A stretch of 64,000 nucleotides of DNA, from NCBI RefSeq assembly GCF_000421165.1, contig NZ_ATWI01000008.1, positions 62,001 to 126,000 on the forward strand. Direction: 5' to 3'. Within the stretch, counting starts at the first letter, position 1. The number at the start of each line of letters is the position of its first letter. Origin of the DNA: Marinobacter daepoensis DSM 16072 (GTDB lineage Bacteria; Pseudomonadota; Gammaproteobacteria; Pseudomonadales; Oleiphilaceae). Under the pieces are notes generated by a model. That model had not been told where the DNA came from. It searched no databases and worked only from the letters and a program-made list of their open reading frames with translations. The translations under genes were made by a program, and so were the position numbers. Positions 17,058-24,986 of the stretch are shown one piece after another.

Positions 17058-18266
17058 ATGCAAACGAATCTGGTTCAGCAATTTGCCAATAATCCTGAAG
17101 GTCAGGAAGCAGAGGAAATCCTCAGGGCCTGTGTGCATTGCGGTTTTTGCACCGCGACCTGTCCCACCTATCAGGAACTGAATGACGAGCGGGATGGCCC
17201 CCGTGGCCGCATTTACCTGATGAAAATGTTTTTGGAGGGGGGAGAAGTTACCGAGAAAACCCGGGAGCATCTCGACCGCTGCCTGACGTGCCGGAGCTGT
17301 GAGACCACGTGCCCGTCCGGCGTGAAATACGGGCGGCTGGTGGATATCAGCCGTGGTTTGATGGAAAAAGAGCTGCCGCGCAAGCCGCAGGAACAATGGT
17401 TGCGCTGGGCGCTGACCCGCTTCCTGCCGGACCGCCGGCTGTTCGCGTTGATGCTGCGTCTGGGCCAGGCCTTCCGGCCGGTCCTGCCGGAGAAGCTGCG
17501 CACCAAGGTGCCTCCCCGCCGACACGCAAGCCCCTGGCCCTCGTCGAGCCACAGCCGTGTGGTTCTGGCTCTGGCTGGCTGTGTTCAGCCGTCGGCTGCG
17601 CCCAATACCAACGCGGCCGCGGCCCGGGTGCTGGACAAGCTCGGCGTGACCATGGTGGAAGCCCCTGAGGCCGGATGTTGTGGCGCGGTGAACTATCACC
17701 TGTCGGAGCATGAGCGTGGACTGGAGCAGATGCGCCGCAACATTGATGCCTGGTGGCCAGCGATTGACGCGGGTGCAGAGGCGATCCTCATGACCGCGTC
17801 AGGTTGTGGTGCCATGGTTCAGGATTACGGCCATTTGCTGAAAGATGACCCGGTCTACGCCAACAAGGCAAGGAAGGTCAGCGAGTTGTGCACCGATCTT
17901 GGGGCGTTCCTGTTGAAAGAAGACCTGGAGCCCCTGAAGGCCAGTGCCCAGGCGGGCAAGGTGGCGTTCCACTGTCCGTGTACCCTGCAGCACGCCATGA
18001 AACAGAATGGGGTGGTGGAGCAGGTGCTTACCAAGGCGGGTATCGACCTGGCGGCCACCAAAGACAAGCACCTGTGCTGTGGCTCGGCCGGTACCTATTC
18101 CATCACCCAGCCGGAGATGAGCCAGAAGCTGCTTGATAACAAGCTGAAGGCGCTGACGGTGGATGACCCGGTGCGGATTGTCACCGCCAATATCGGGTGC
18201 CAGCTGCATCTGGAAACAAAATCGGATATACCGGTGAATCACTGGATCGAATTGCTGGATCGTTAA
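17058..18266 (+). CDS. glcF: glycolate oxidase iron-sulfur subunit GlcF
   Basis: A 402-residue iron-sulfur subunit. It has two 4Fe-4S motifs near the N-terminus (CVHCGFCTATCPT and CLTCRSCETTCPSG) and two CCG-type cysteine-rich domains (EAPEAGCCGAVNYH and KHLCCGSAGTYS) in the C-terminal half, the arrangement expected for a heterodisulfide-reductase-like electron carrier. It would take electrons from GlcD/GlcE and deliver them to membrane quinone. Last gene of the rightward operon; glcB (malate synthase) is not in the window, so glyoxylate is used by enzymes encoded elsewhere. Confidence 0.93.
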   Translation: MQTNLVQQFANNPEGQEAEEILRACVHCGFCTATCPTYQELNDERDGPRGRIYLMKMFLEGGEVTEKTREHLDRCLTCRSCETTCPSGVKYGRLVDISRGLMEKELPRKPQEQWLRWALTRFLPDRRLFALMLRLGQAFRPVLPEKLRTKVPPRRHASPWPSSSHSRVVLALAGCVQPSAAPNTNAAAARVLDKLGVTMVEAPEAGCCGAVNYHLSEHERGLEQMRRNIDAWWPAIDAGAEAILMTASGCGAMVQDYGHLLKDDPVYANKARKVSELCTDLGAFLLKEDLEPLKASAQAGKVAFHCPCTLQHAMKQNGVVEQVLTKAGIDLAATKDKHLCCGSAGTYSITQPEMSQKLLDNKLKALTVDDPVRIVTANIGCQLHLETKSDIPVNHWIELLDR

Positions 18267-18315
18267 CCCGATAGCGGAACGTGAAGGCCGGCTCCGGTAT
18301 CGTCACGTTCTCTTG

Positions 18316-18347
18316 GCCAGCCGCTGGTGACCGCCGCGGCTGGCTTT
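18316..18347 (+). terminator. terminator of the glycolate operon
   Basis: A 9-bp GC-rich stem (GCCAGCCGC 18316-18324 with GCGGCTGGC 18336-18344) is followed by TTT. A second 8-bp stem, GAACGTGA/TCACGTTC (18277-18284 with 18303-18310), precedes it. Together they probably end transcription after glcF. Confidence 0.6.
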
Positions 18348-18377
18348 CCATTCAGACGCGTCACAGGATGTGAACTT

Positions 18378-18809
18378 ATGCCATGGAAACTGGCCGCAAG
18401 CCTGCTTATGGTTGCGTTGGCCCTGCCCGCAACCGCTGAGATATACCGCTGGACCGATGCCCGTGGGTCCATTCACTTTTCCGACACTCCGCCCCCGCGA
18501 CAGGAGCACGACCAGGTAACTCTGCCGCCCCCGGTAACTGTGCCCATGAGCGAAAATATTCGACAGGCGGACAAGGTTCGCCAGAGCCGGGCGCAGGTCA
18601 GTCGGTTGCTGGCGCCGGACAGTGGCGATCGTTATGCCCAGAGCCGTGAACACCAGGAGAAACTCAAGTTGTGTCAGGGCTATCGAAAGCAGTTGGATCG
18701 TATTCAGGGCCAGCTACGGGCAGGGTACAGTAATGACCGGGGCAACAGCCTTCGGCAGAAACGACGCAAACTCAGTCAACGTTACAGCCGGGAATGCGTG
18801 CTGGATTAA
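18378..18809 (+). CDS. secreted DUF4124-domain protein
   Basis: A 143-residue exported protein. A short signal peptide (MPWKLAASLLMVALALPATA) leads directly into the DUF4124 motif EIYRWTDARGSIHFSDTPP, a small domain found in many proteobacterial envelope proteins. The remainder is charged and probably helical (KLCQGYRKQLDRIQGQ and RQKRRKLSQRY). Two Cys flank this region and may form a disulfide. ATG 18378 is chosen for the signal peptide; CAGGA lies upstream. Its function is unknown, and it does not belong obviously to either flanking operon. Confidence 0.75.
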   Translation: MPWKLAASLLMVALALPATAEIYRWTDARGSIHFSDTPPPRQEHDQVTLPPPVTVPMSENIRQADKVRQSRAQVSRLLAPDSGDRYAQSREHQEKLKLCQGYRKQLDRIQGQLRAGYSNDRGNSLRQKRRKLSQRYSRECVLD

Positions 18810-18901
18810 CCCGGAAGATAACTACCAGGGCTTCGGAAACCGCTGATTGTCGTTATTGCTTATTTGTTGTTAGCTATCTATCTTGTCAGCGGAGGTAGAA
18901 T

Positions 18902-20101
18902 TTGTCTCATTTTCAGCTCGCACTATTGCTTGGTATGACGGTGGCTCTGGGGCCGCTGGCTCTGGATGCCTATCTGCCAGCGTTTCCGGATATCGCCGAT
19001 GGATTCGGCATTCCCCATGCCGATGTTGGTTTGACCCTGAGCGCCTATGTGGCAACGCTTGGTCTGGCTCAGTTGGTGGGCGGTCCTTTGTCGGACCGGT
19101 ACGGGCGAAAGTTGATTCTGTTTATCGGCCTGACGGTGTTTGCCATTGCGGCTGTGATGATTGCACAAGCGACCAACCTGTCCGAGTTGGTCAGCTGGCG
19201 GATTGTTCAGGGCATTGGCGGTGCTTTCTGTGCTGTCTCGGTCCCGGCGATTGTCCGGGATCAGGTTGGCGGGCAGGAGGCCGCCCGGCTGTTCGGGCTG
19301 ATTGGCCTGATTATGTTCATCGCGCCAGCCGCTGCACCGTCGCTGGGGGCTTTGATGCTGGTACTGGGCGACTGGCACTGGATTTTCGTCGTACTGGCCG
19401 GCTATGCGCTTTTTCTCGCCGTCGTCCTGCAGTGCGCGCTGTTTCCCCGGCTGAAGCCGCGGCCGGCGGCCGTGACGCCGGTCAAAACGCTGGTAACCAA
19501 TTACCTGCTCGTACTGCGGCATCGGACGACCATGCGTTTTGTTGGCATTCAGGTGCTGTGTTTCAGCACCATGATGCTGTTTATCACCCACGCCTCGTTT
19601 ATCTATCAGGAATGGTTTGGGCTTTCCAACAGTGCGTTCTCTATTCTCTTTGCGGCTAACATCGGCCTGATGGCTATACTCAACCTGATCAACCGGCCGC
19701 TGCTGAGGCGGTTCTCGTCGGTCGTTCTGCTGCGGGTACAGGTGATTCTGCAGTTTGTTGCTTTGATTGGGCTGGTGTCTGTGGTCGCGGTTGGTGGGCC
19801 GCCGTGGGCGGTTGTTGCGTTTATTATTGCCGCAATCGGCTGCCAGGGGGGGATTGTTCCGAATAACATGGCGAATGCTCTGGAGTTCTTCCCGCATCTG
19901 GGCGGCACCGCTGCTGCCATGCTTGGCGCCTCGCAGTTCACGCTCGCCGGAGTGGTCAGTGCATTGTCCTCGACATTTGGCGGTGATGCCCTGTTGCCGA
20001 TTGTCCTGAGTATGCTGGCCTGTTCAGCGGGCGCGGTGTTGCTGGCACTGGGAGCGCCCGCGGCCGTTGCCCGGGAGAAAGCCGGGGGCACGGCCGCCTA
20101 G
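18902..20101 (+). CDS. MFS transporter, Bcr/CflA drug-resistance type
   Basis: A 399-residue, 12-helix major facilitator of the Bcr/CflA family. The N-terminal half has LDAYLPAFPDIADGFG and the loop 2-3 signature GPLSDRYGRK, with SWRIVQGIGGAFCAVSVPAIVRD in TM4-5. A TTG start at 18902 is selected because GCGGAGG lies upstream and the protein then begins at the expected MSHFQLALLLGM. The gene converges on the siderophore ABC genes with a 10-bp gap. MFS exporters near iron importers sometimes secrete siderophores, but no synthesis genes are present, so drug or metabolite efflux is equally possible. Confidence 0.85.
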   Translation: MSHFQLALLLGMTVALGPLALDAYLPAFPDIADGFGIPHADVGLTLSAYVATLGLAQLVGGPLSDRYGRKLILFIGLTVFAIAAVMIAQATNLSELVSWRIVQGIGGAFCAVSVPAIVRDQVGGQEAARLFGLIGLIMFIAPAAAPSLGALMLVLGDWHWIFVVLAGYALFLAVVLQCALFPRLKPRPAAVTPVKTLVTNYLLVLRHRTTMRFVGIQVLCFSTMMLFITHASFIYQEWFGLSNSAFSILFAANIGLMAILNLINRPLLRRFSSVVLLRVQVILQFVALIGLVSVVAVGGPPWAVVAFIIAAIGCQGGIVPNNMANALEFFPHLGGTAAAMLGASQFTLAGVVSALSSTFGGDALLPIVLSMLACSAGAVLLALGAPAAVAREKAGGTAA

Positions 20102-20111
20102 GCTGGGCCGG

Positions 20112-20909
20112 TCAGGTGCAGCGGCGTACATTAACCAGTAAGGGGCTACCGGTGCTGGGGTCCGGTATCAGGTCGCACTGTACACCGTAGAGCTCTCTGA
20201 CCAGTTCTGGAGAGACAATGTGAGCCGGCGCCCCTTCTTCAATAACCTCACCGGCTTTCATGGCGATCATGTGGTCTGCGTAACGGCAGGCGCTGGCCAG
20301 GTCGTGTACTACCATGGCGATGGTTTTGCCCTGCTGGCTTAATGTCCGGATCAGTTCAAACACTTCAATCTGATGGCCAAGGTCCAGAGCCGAGGTTGGT
20401 TCATCCAAGAGTAGCAGGGGCGTCTGCTGGGCAACGGCCATGGCGATCCAGGCCCGCTGGCGCTGTCCGCCTGAAAGTGTATCCAGGGCGCGTTCGGACA
20501 GGTCGCTGACATCAGCGGCCCGAATCGCTGCTTCAAAGGCCTGCTGGTCTTCGACAGACCACTGCTTCATCCAGCCCTGATGCGGTTGTCGGCCAAAACG
20601 GACCAGGTCGGCGACGGTAAGTCCTTCCGGGGCGCTGTTGTCCTGTGGCAGTAGGGCCAGTTTCCGGGCCACGTCTTTCGAGGGCAAACGATGGATATCT
20701 TTGCCGTCCAGCAACACGGAGCCACTTCTTGGCTTGTGGATTCGGGCAAGGCCATTCAGCAACGTCGATTTTCCGCAGCCGTTGGGGCCGACGATGGCCG
20801 TCACTTTCTCCGGGGGCAGGCGAATGCTCAGGTTTTCTGCGACGGTAAACTGTCCATGGGCCAGGGTTATGTGTTCGGCGGCGAGGGTCGCAGTCGTGGT
20901 ATGACTCAT
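20112..20909 (-). CDS. iron-siderophore ABC transporter ATP-binding protein (FecE/FepC family)
   Basis: A 265-residue ATPase of the iron-siderophore/B12 family. It shows Walker A GPNGCGKST, Q-loop LLPQDNSAPEGLTVADLVRFGR (the LTV-x-DLV-x-x-GR form typical of FepC/FecE/FhuC), signature LSGGQRQRAW, Walker [17 protein letters not shown] and switch His VVHDLASACRYAD. It powers ferric-siderophore import. It overlaps the upstream permease gene by 4 bp, the last gene of a leftward binding protein-permease-permease-ATPase operon. Confidence 0.92.
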   Translation of the reverse strand: MSHTTTATLAAEHITLAHGQFTVAENLSIRLPPEKVTAIVGPNGCGKSTLLNGLARIHKPRSGSVLLDGKDIHRLPSKDVARKLALLPQDNSAPEGLTVADLVRFGRQPHQGWMKQWSVEDQQAFEAAIRAADVSDLSERALDTLSGGQRQRAWIAMAVAQQTPLLLLDEPTSALDLGHQIEVFELIRTLSQQGKTIAMVVHDLASACRYADHMIAMKAGEVIEEGAPAHIVSPELVRELYGVQCDLIPDPSTGSPLLVNVRRCT

Positions 20910-21895
20910 GTCAGGCTCCGTGGCGAAGGTCTAAGCAGGATCCAGAGAAGGTAAGGGCTGCCCACAATGGCGGTGATGATGCCCACGGGAATTTCCAGGG
21001 GGGCAAACAGGGTTCGCCCTATCAGGTCGGCAATAACCATGAACGCGGCGCCGGTCAGGGCGGCAGCCATCAGAGGCATCTTCCCGGGGCGGCAGAGCAT
21101 TCGGGCGAACTCCGGAGCGAGCAGGGCAATCAGGCCCACCGGGCCACAAACGGAAACGGCAAGCCCTGTCAGCATAACGGATAGGCCGAGCCCGAGAATC
21201 CGGGTTGCTTTCAGTCGGGTTCCCAGAGCAATGGCAACCGCATCAGAAAACTGCAGGGTATTCAGTGCCCGTGAGGTGGCGATGAGGGCCAGGCAGCCGA
21301 TGGCCAGGCCAAGGCCGAGAATGGTCACACTGTGTTCCGAGCGAGCGTTCAGGCTGCCGACGGTCCAGGGGTAAGCCGCATTGGCCGCATCTATAGCCAC
21401 CCGGCTGAGCATCACCTGAGTGACCGCGCCCGCAATGGCTCCAATACCAACCCCTGCCACGATGAACCGGTAGCCCCGGGTGCCGTTGGCACCGGCCAGG
21501 CCAAAGGCGATTGCGGTGGCGGCCGCCGCCCCTGCCAGAGCCATGGCGGAAGGCGCAACGGACAGGCCAGCACCGACAACGGACGCAACGGCGAAGGCCG
21601 TCGCTGCGTTATCAATACCGATAATGCCGGGGGTTGCCAGACGGTTGCGGGCCAGTGTCTGCATCAGACAGCCGGCTATGGCTAACGCTGCGCCGCTTAG
21701 CAATCCGGCCATCACGCGGCTCAGGCGTAGTTCGTTGACGACGAAAAGGGTCATTGGGTCAGCGTTCCCAGACAATGCCTTCAGCGTGTCGGGTAAAGAC
21801 ACTTGTACGGTGCCGGTCGACAGAGACAAGACCACGAGAAACAGCGCCAGGACTGACAGGATGGCATTGACCAAAAGGTTGCGTGAATCGGGCAT
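20906..21895 (-). CDS. iron-siderophore ABC transporter permease (FecD/FepG family)
   Basis: A 329-residue FecCD-family permease with about ten helices. Typical motifs include LRLSRVMAGLLSGAALAIAG, MQTLARNRLATPGIIGIDNA, and GPVGLIALLAPEFARML near the C-terminus. ATG 21895 is chosen over far-upstream in-frame codons because those would lie inside the preceding permease gene and add a non-family leader. It forms a heterodimer with the next permease and contacts the ATPase. Confidence 0.9.
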   Translation of the reverse strand: MPDSRNLLVNAILSVLALFLVVLSLSTGTVQVSLPDTLKALSGNADPMTLFVVNELRLSRVMAGLLSGAALAIAGCLMQTLARNRLATPGIIGIDNAATAFAVASVVGAGLSVAPSAMALAGAAAATAIAFGLAGANGTRGYRFIVAGVGIGAIAGAVTQVMLSRVAIDAANAAYPWTVGSLNARSEHSVTILGLGLAIGCLALIATSRALNTLQFSDAVAIALGTRLKATRILGLGLSVMLTGLAVSVCGPVGLIALLAPEFARMLCRPGKMPLMAAALTGAAFMVIADLIGRTLFAPLEIPVGIITAIVGSPYLLWILLRPSPRSLT

Positions 21896-21909
21896 CGGTA
21901 ATCCTGCAA

Positions 21910-22932
21910 TCAAAGGGACGGCATCCGGCCAGACCGGACAATGGTCAGCAGAACCGGGGCGCCAATCAGAGCCGTGACCACGCCCAAGGGCATCTCCGCC
22001 GGTGCTGCAACCAGGCGGGAAATGACATCGGCCCCCAGGACGACGGCAGGGCCAACAGGCACGCACAGCCAAAGGGTTTTGCGGATATCCGGGCCTGAAA
22101 ATGCCCGGGCAATGAATGGCACCACCAGCCCGACGAAAATCAGAGGCCCGGCCAGTGCTGTGGCAGAGCCAACCAACAGGGCAACGGTTATGGTAATCAA
22201 GAAGCGGATACGCCCGGGATGATGCCCAAGACCGAGCGCTGCTTTCTCGCCCAGCGCCATGGCGGCCAGAGGTCTGGCAACCAGCACGATCAGGGTAAGG
22301 GCGAGCACGATGGAGGGTAGGGTAGCCTTGAGGATGGCCAGCGGTTTCCCCGCGACACTGCCGGTAATCCAGAAGCGAATCTCGTCGGCTGCACGCTGAT
22401 CCATCAGCATCATCATGGACGTTAGGGCCAGCAAAAGGCCGGTCATGGTGGCGCCGGCCAGAATCAGACGAACCGGATCATTACCCAGCCCCTGAACCCG
22501 GGTGGTAGCAATCACCAGGGCGCACCCGGCCAGTGCGCCGGCCTGTGCTACCAGTGTCGTCAGCGTTGTCGTAGTGGCACCCAGCAGAATGGCCAGAGCA
22601 ACGGCGAACCCGCTGCCAGCACTGACGCCAAGCAACCCTGGCTCGGCCAGGGGGTTACGTGTCATCGACTGTAGCAAAGCTCCCGCCAGCCCCAGCGCAA
22701 GCCCTGTTGTCATTGCAATGAGGGTGCGTGGCAGGCGCAGTTCGGTCACCACAAAGGTGGCGTCGGAGGTTCCATCGCCGGTCAGAGCGGAGAAGGCCTG
22801 AGCCGCGGAGACCGGGCCGGCACCATAGAGCAGGCTGGCCAGTACGATCAGCAACAGCAAAAATCCCGCTGCTAAAAGCAGCGGGAGAAGGGCGCGAGAC
22901 GCAACCGCGCGAGTTGGGGATCTTGCTTTCAA
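21910..22932 (-). CDS. iron-siderophore ABC transporter permease (FecC/FepD family)
   Basis: A 340-residue FecCD-family permease, partner of the FecD-like gene 14 bp downstream. Signature segments are TELRLPRTLIAMTTGLALGLAG, MTRNPLAEPGLLGVSAG and GPLIFVGLVVPFIARAF. It starts with TTG at 22932, only 11 bp after the binding-protein stop and without a strong ribosome-binding site, so translation is probably coupled. A basic leader (KARSPTRAVASR) precedes the first membrane helix. Confidence 0.9.
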   Translation of the reverse strand: MKARSPTRAVASRALLPLLLAAGFLLLLIVLASLLYGAGPVSAAQAFSALTGDGTSDATFVVTELRLPRTLIAMTTGLALGLAGALLQSMTRNPLAEPGLLGVSAGSGFAVALAILLGATTTTLTTLVAQAGALAGCALVIATTRVQGLGNDPVRLILAGATMTGLLLALTSMMMLMDQRAADEIRFWITGSVAGKPLAILKATLPSIVLALTLIVLVARPLAAMALGEKAALGLGHHPGRIRFLITITVALLVGSATALAGPLIFVGLVVPFIARAFSGPDIRKTLWLCVPVGPAVVLGADVISRLVAAPAEMPLGVVTALIGAPVLLTIVRSGRMPSL

Positions 22933-22943
22933 GGTTCGTCGCT

Positions 22944-23897
22944 TCAGGGCTTGGTGGCAGACACAGCCGACTCAATGTCGTCAAGAATGGCGAGTACCGC
23001 AAGAGGCCCGCTTGCACTGGTCCAGAGCTGACCGCTAACGGCAATCACCTGGTCCTTTTCAACAGCTTCGAGGCGGGCAAACGCGGGGGAGTTCCGGGCC
23101 GCTTGCAATGCTTTTTCTCCATCTTCGTTGAGTGTGGCGAGAAACACCCAGTTCTGGTTCATGCTGGACAGGTTTTCCAGGCTCAGAGGTTCGCTGTGTG
23201 GTCGACCCGCTTTTACCAGATCATTGTCTTCCACCCTGAACCCGACGGCTTGCAGAATCGAGGCGGAAAAGAGCCCTTCGGCCATAACGAGCGGCCCCTG
23301 AGGCATCCAGCGCACGAGTGTGGCATCCCGCTGTGATTTGGGGATGCGTGCTTCCACCAGCGCTGCGACTTCTGAAATTCGGGCTTCAATGTCGTCAATT
23401 ACCTGTTCTGCCGCTGCTTCCCGGCCGAGCGCTTTTGCGAACAGACGGGTCTCGCGTTTCCAGCTGTCTGGCTCAAACAGGGGGACATCCGACACCACGA
23501 CCGGGGCGATGCGTGACAGCAGTTGATACTGCTGTTCGTTGATGCGCGGAGCGGCGAGGATGACGTCTGGTTGTGCGGCAATGACAGCCTCAATGTTGGT
23601 TTCTGCCGGTGCTCCGACAATGGCGATGTCGCCCGCTCTGGACTGGATGTAGTCGGCTACGTCACTGCCTCCCCGGGTAATCACTGCGCCTACAGCATTG
23701 CCCTGAACGGCCAGCGTGGCATCCAGAGCGCCTTCGTAGAGTGTGACGACCCGCCCGGGTTGACCGCTGATGTCGACGGGGCCGTACGCACTTTCCACTT
23801 TGCGGGTGTCGGCCAGGGCTGACGTTGTGGTGGTAAAGAGCAGAGCAGCGAGGGTGGAGCGAAGCGCGGTCACGAAGAGCGATGAGTGGTAGTTCAC
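22944..23897 (-). CDS. periplasmic ferric-siderophore-binding protein (FecB/FepB-like)
   Basis: A 317-residue class III binding protein with a signal peptide (residues about 1-30, ending SALADT). Family phrases are RVVTLYEGALDATLAVQGNAVGAV, AAQPDVILAAPRINEQQYQLL and SSMNQNWVFLATLN. It would carry a ferric siderophore from the outer-membrane receptor to the FecCD-like permeases. It heads the leftward operon. A Fur-box-like sequence lies about 55 bp before its start, so iron-repressed expression is expected. The specific siderophore cannot be read from the sequence. Confidence 0.9.
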   Translation of the reverse strand: MNYHSSLFVTALRSTLAALLFTTTTSALADTRKVESAYGPVDISGQPGRVVTLYEGALDATLAVQGNAVGAVITRGGSDVADYIQSRAGDIAIVGAPAETNIEAVIAAQPDVILAAPRINEQQYQLLSRIAPVVVSDVPLFEPDSWKRETRLFAKALGREAAAEQVIDDIEARISEVAALVEARIPKSQRDATLVRWMPQGPLVMAEGLFSASILQAVGFRVEDNDLVKAGRPHSEPLSLENLSSMNQNWVFLATLNEDGEKALQAARNSPAFARLEAVEKDQVIAVSGQLWTSASGPLAVLAILDDIESAVSATKP

Positions 23898-23951
23898 GTC
23901 AGATTGACTCCGGTGGATAGAGCGTTAGGTAGCTATCGAATTTATGATGAG

Positions 23952-23970
23952 AAAAATGATAATGGTTCGC
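23952..23970. promoter_or_regulatory. candidate Fur box between fecB-like gene and lysR
   Basis: AAAAATGATAATGGTTCGC matches 13 of 19 positions of the Fur consensus GATAATGATAATCATTATC, with an intact AATGATAAT core. It sits in the divergent promoter region and could control both the siderophore importer and the LysR gene. Confidence 0.6.
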
Positions 23971-24028
23971 GTTAAGTTTTTAAAGTAATATATTGGGACA
24001 TTCAGTTGCAGGAATTGGAACCCGGTTT

Positions 24029-24976
24029 ATGTATGACCCCCAGGATCTCGAAGCATTTGTGTCGGTAGTACGCACCGGCAGTCTGACGGCTTGTACGACG
24101 GAACTGGGGTTGCCTAAATCGACGTTGAGTCGGCGAATCCGGCAATTGGAAGAGGCTGTTGGGCAGCCTTTGTTGCTGCGCCAGTCCAGAAAGATCGTGC
24201 CGAATGATGCGGGCCGGGTCTTCTATCGTTACTGCAACGAAATTCTTGAATTGATGGCGCGCGGCCGTGAAGCGCTGGATGAGCTTAGGGAAGAGGTGTC
24301 CGGCCATCTGGTGCTTTATTGCCATGAGGCATTTGTTCGCGGCTGGTTCTCCGGATTGGTGGAATCCTTTATGGCTGCGCATTCTGATGTTCAGGTTGTG
24401 ATCAGAACCCAGCGCCAGACACCCTCTGAACTCAGTGATGCGATTTGCCTGTGGTTGGGCGAACTTGGTGATACCCGGCTGCGCCGGGAAGGATTAGGGC
24501 AACTCTCACAGGGGGTCTATGGCAGTCCGGGGTATTTCAGCCAGAGGCAGGCGCCTGAGACCCCGGGAGAATTGAGTGAACACCCGTGGGTTGACCTGCT
24601 GGGTTCAACGGAAGGCGGGATGGCACTGCACAATGTGCGACATGGCAGTTATCCGGTTGCTATCCCGGCTCGTCGGCTAACGGTGGATCAATTCTGTGTA
24701 CAGAGTGATGCCATTGCTGCGGGGCGAGGGCTTGGATTGCTGCCGCACTGGCTGGTGGCGTTGCGTAGCCGTGCTCATCCGGGCAGTTTTCAGGGCTGCC
24801 TGGCAGAGTGGTCGGGGCCATCTCTGCCGGTTACGTTACTTTACCCCCATGGCCATCTGCCCCGGCGGGTTCGGGCATTTATCGCCCATGTCCGCAGTTC
24901 CATTCCTGAGCAGTGGAGCTGCCCGGGGGCCGATGAGAAGAAAGGGGGCCTGAAGGCCCCCGGGGATTCTGGCTAA
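24029..24976 (+). CDS. LysR-family transcriptional regulator in the iron cluster
   Basis: A 315-residue LysR-type regulator. The N-terminal winged helix reads LEAFVSVVRTGSLTACTTEL and LPKSTLSRRIRQLEEAVGQPLLLRQSRK, followed by a periplasmic-binding-like effector domain. ATG 24029 is preferred because the protein then begins at MYDPQDLEAF as in relatives, although TTG 23993 is also in frame. It is divergent from the siderophore importer and convergent with the TonB receptor. LysR proteins in this setting may sense a siderophore or metabolite, but the target genes are not known. The last codons overlap the opposite-strand terminator. Confidence 0.88.
   Translation: MYDPQDLEAFVSVVRTGSLTACTTELGLPKSTLSRRIRQLEEAVGQPLLLRQSRKIVPNDAGRVFYRYCNEILELMARGREALDELREEVSGHLVLYCHEAFVRGWFSGLVESFMAAHSDVQVVIRTQRQTPSELSDAICLWLGELGDTRLRREGLGQLSQGVYGSPGYFSQRQAPETPGELSEHPWVDLLGSTEGGMALHNVRHGSYPVAIPARRLTVDQFCVQSDAIAAGRGLGLLPHWLVALRSRAHPGSFQGCLAEWSGPSLPVTLLYPHGHLPRRVRAFIAHVRSSIPEQWSCPGADEKKGGLKAPGDSG
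24936..24961 (-). terminator. leftward terminator inside the 3' end of lysR
   Basis: On the minus strand GGGGGCC (24961-24955), a 4-nt loop and GGCCCCC (24950-24944) form a 7-bp GC stem, followed by TTTCTTCT. It lies just past the TonB receptor stop at 24987 and would end that transcript. The stem also encodes KGGLKAPG of the LysR protein. Confidence 0.7.
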
Positions 24977-24986
24977 ACCCGTACAA

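Noticed and set aside
18841-18901. AT-rich stretch before the MFS gene as a Fur box
   Set aside because: The best alignment matches well under half of the Fur consensus, so it was not reported as a site.
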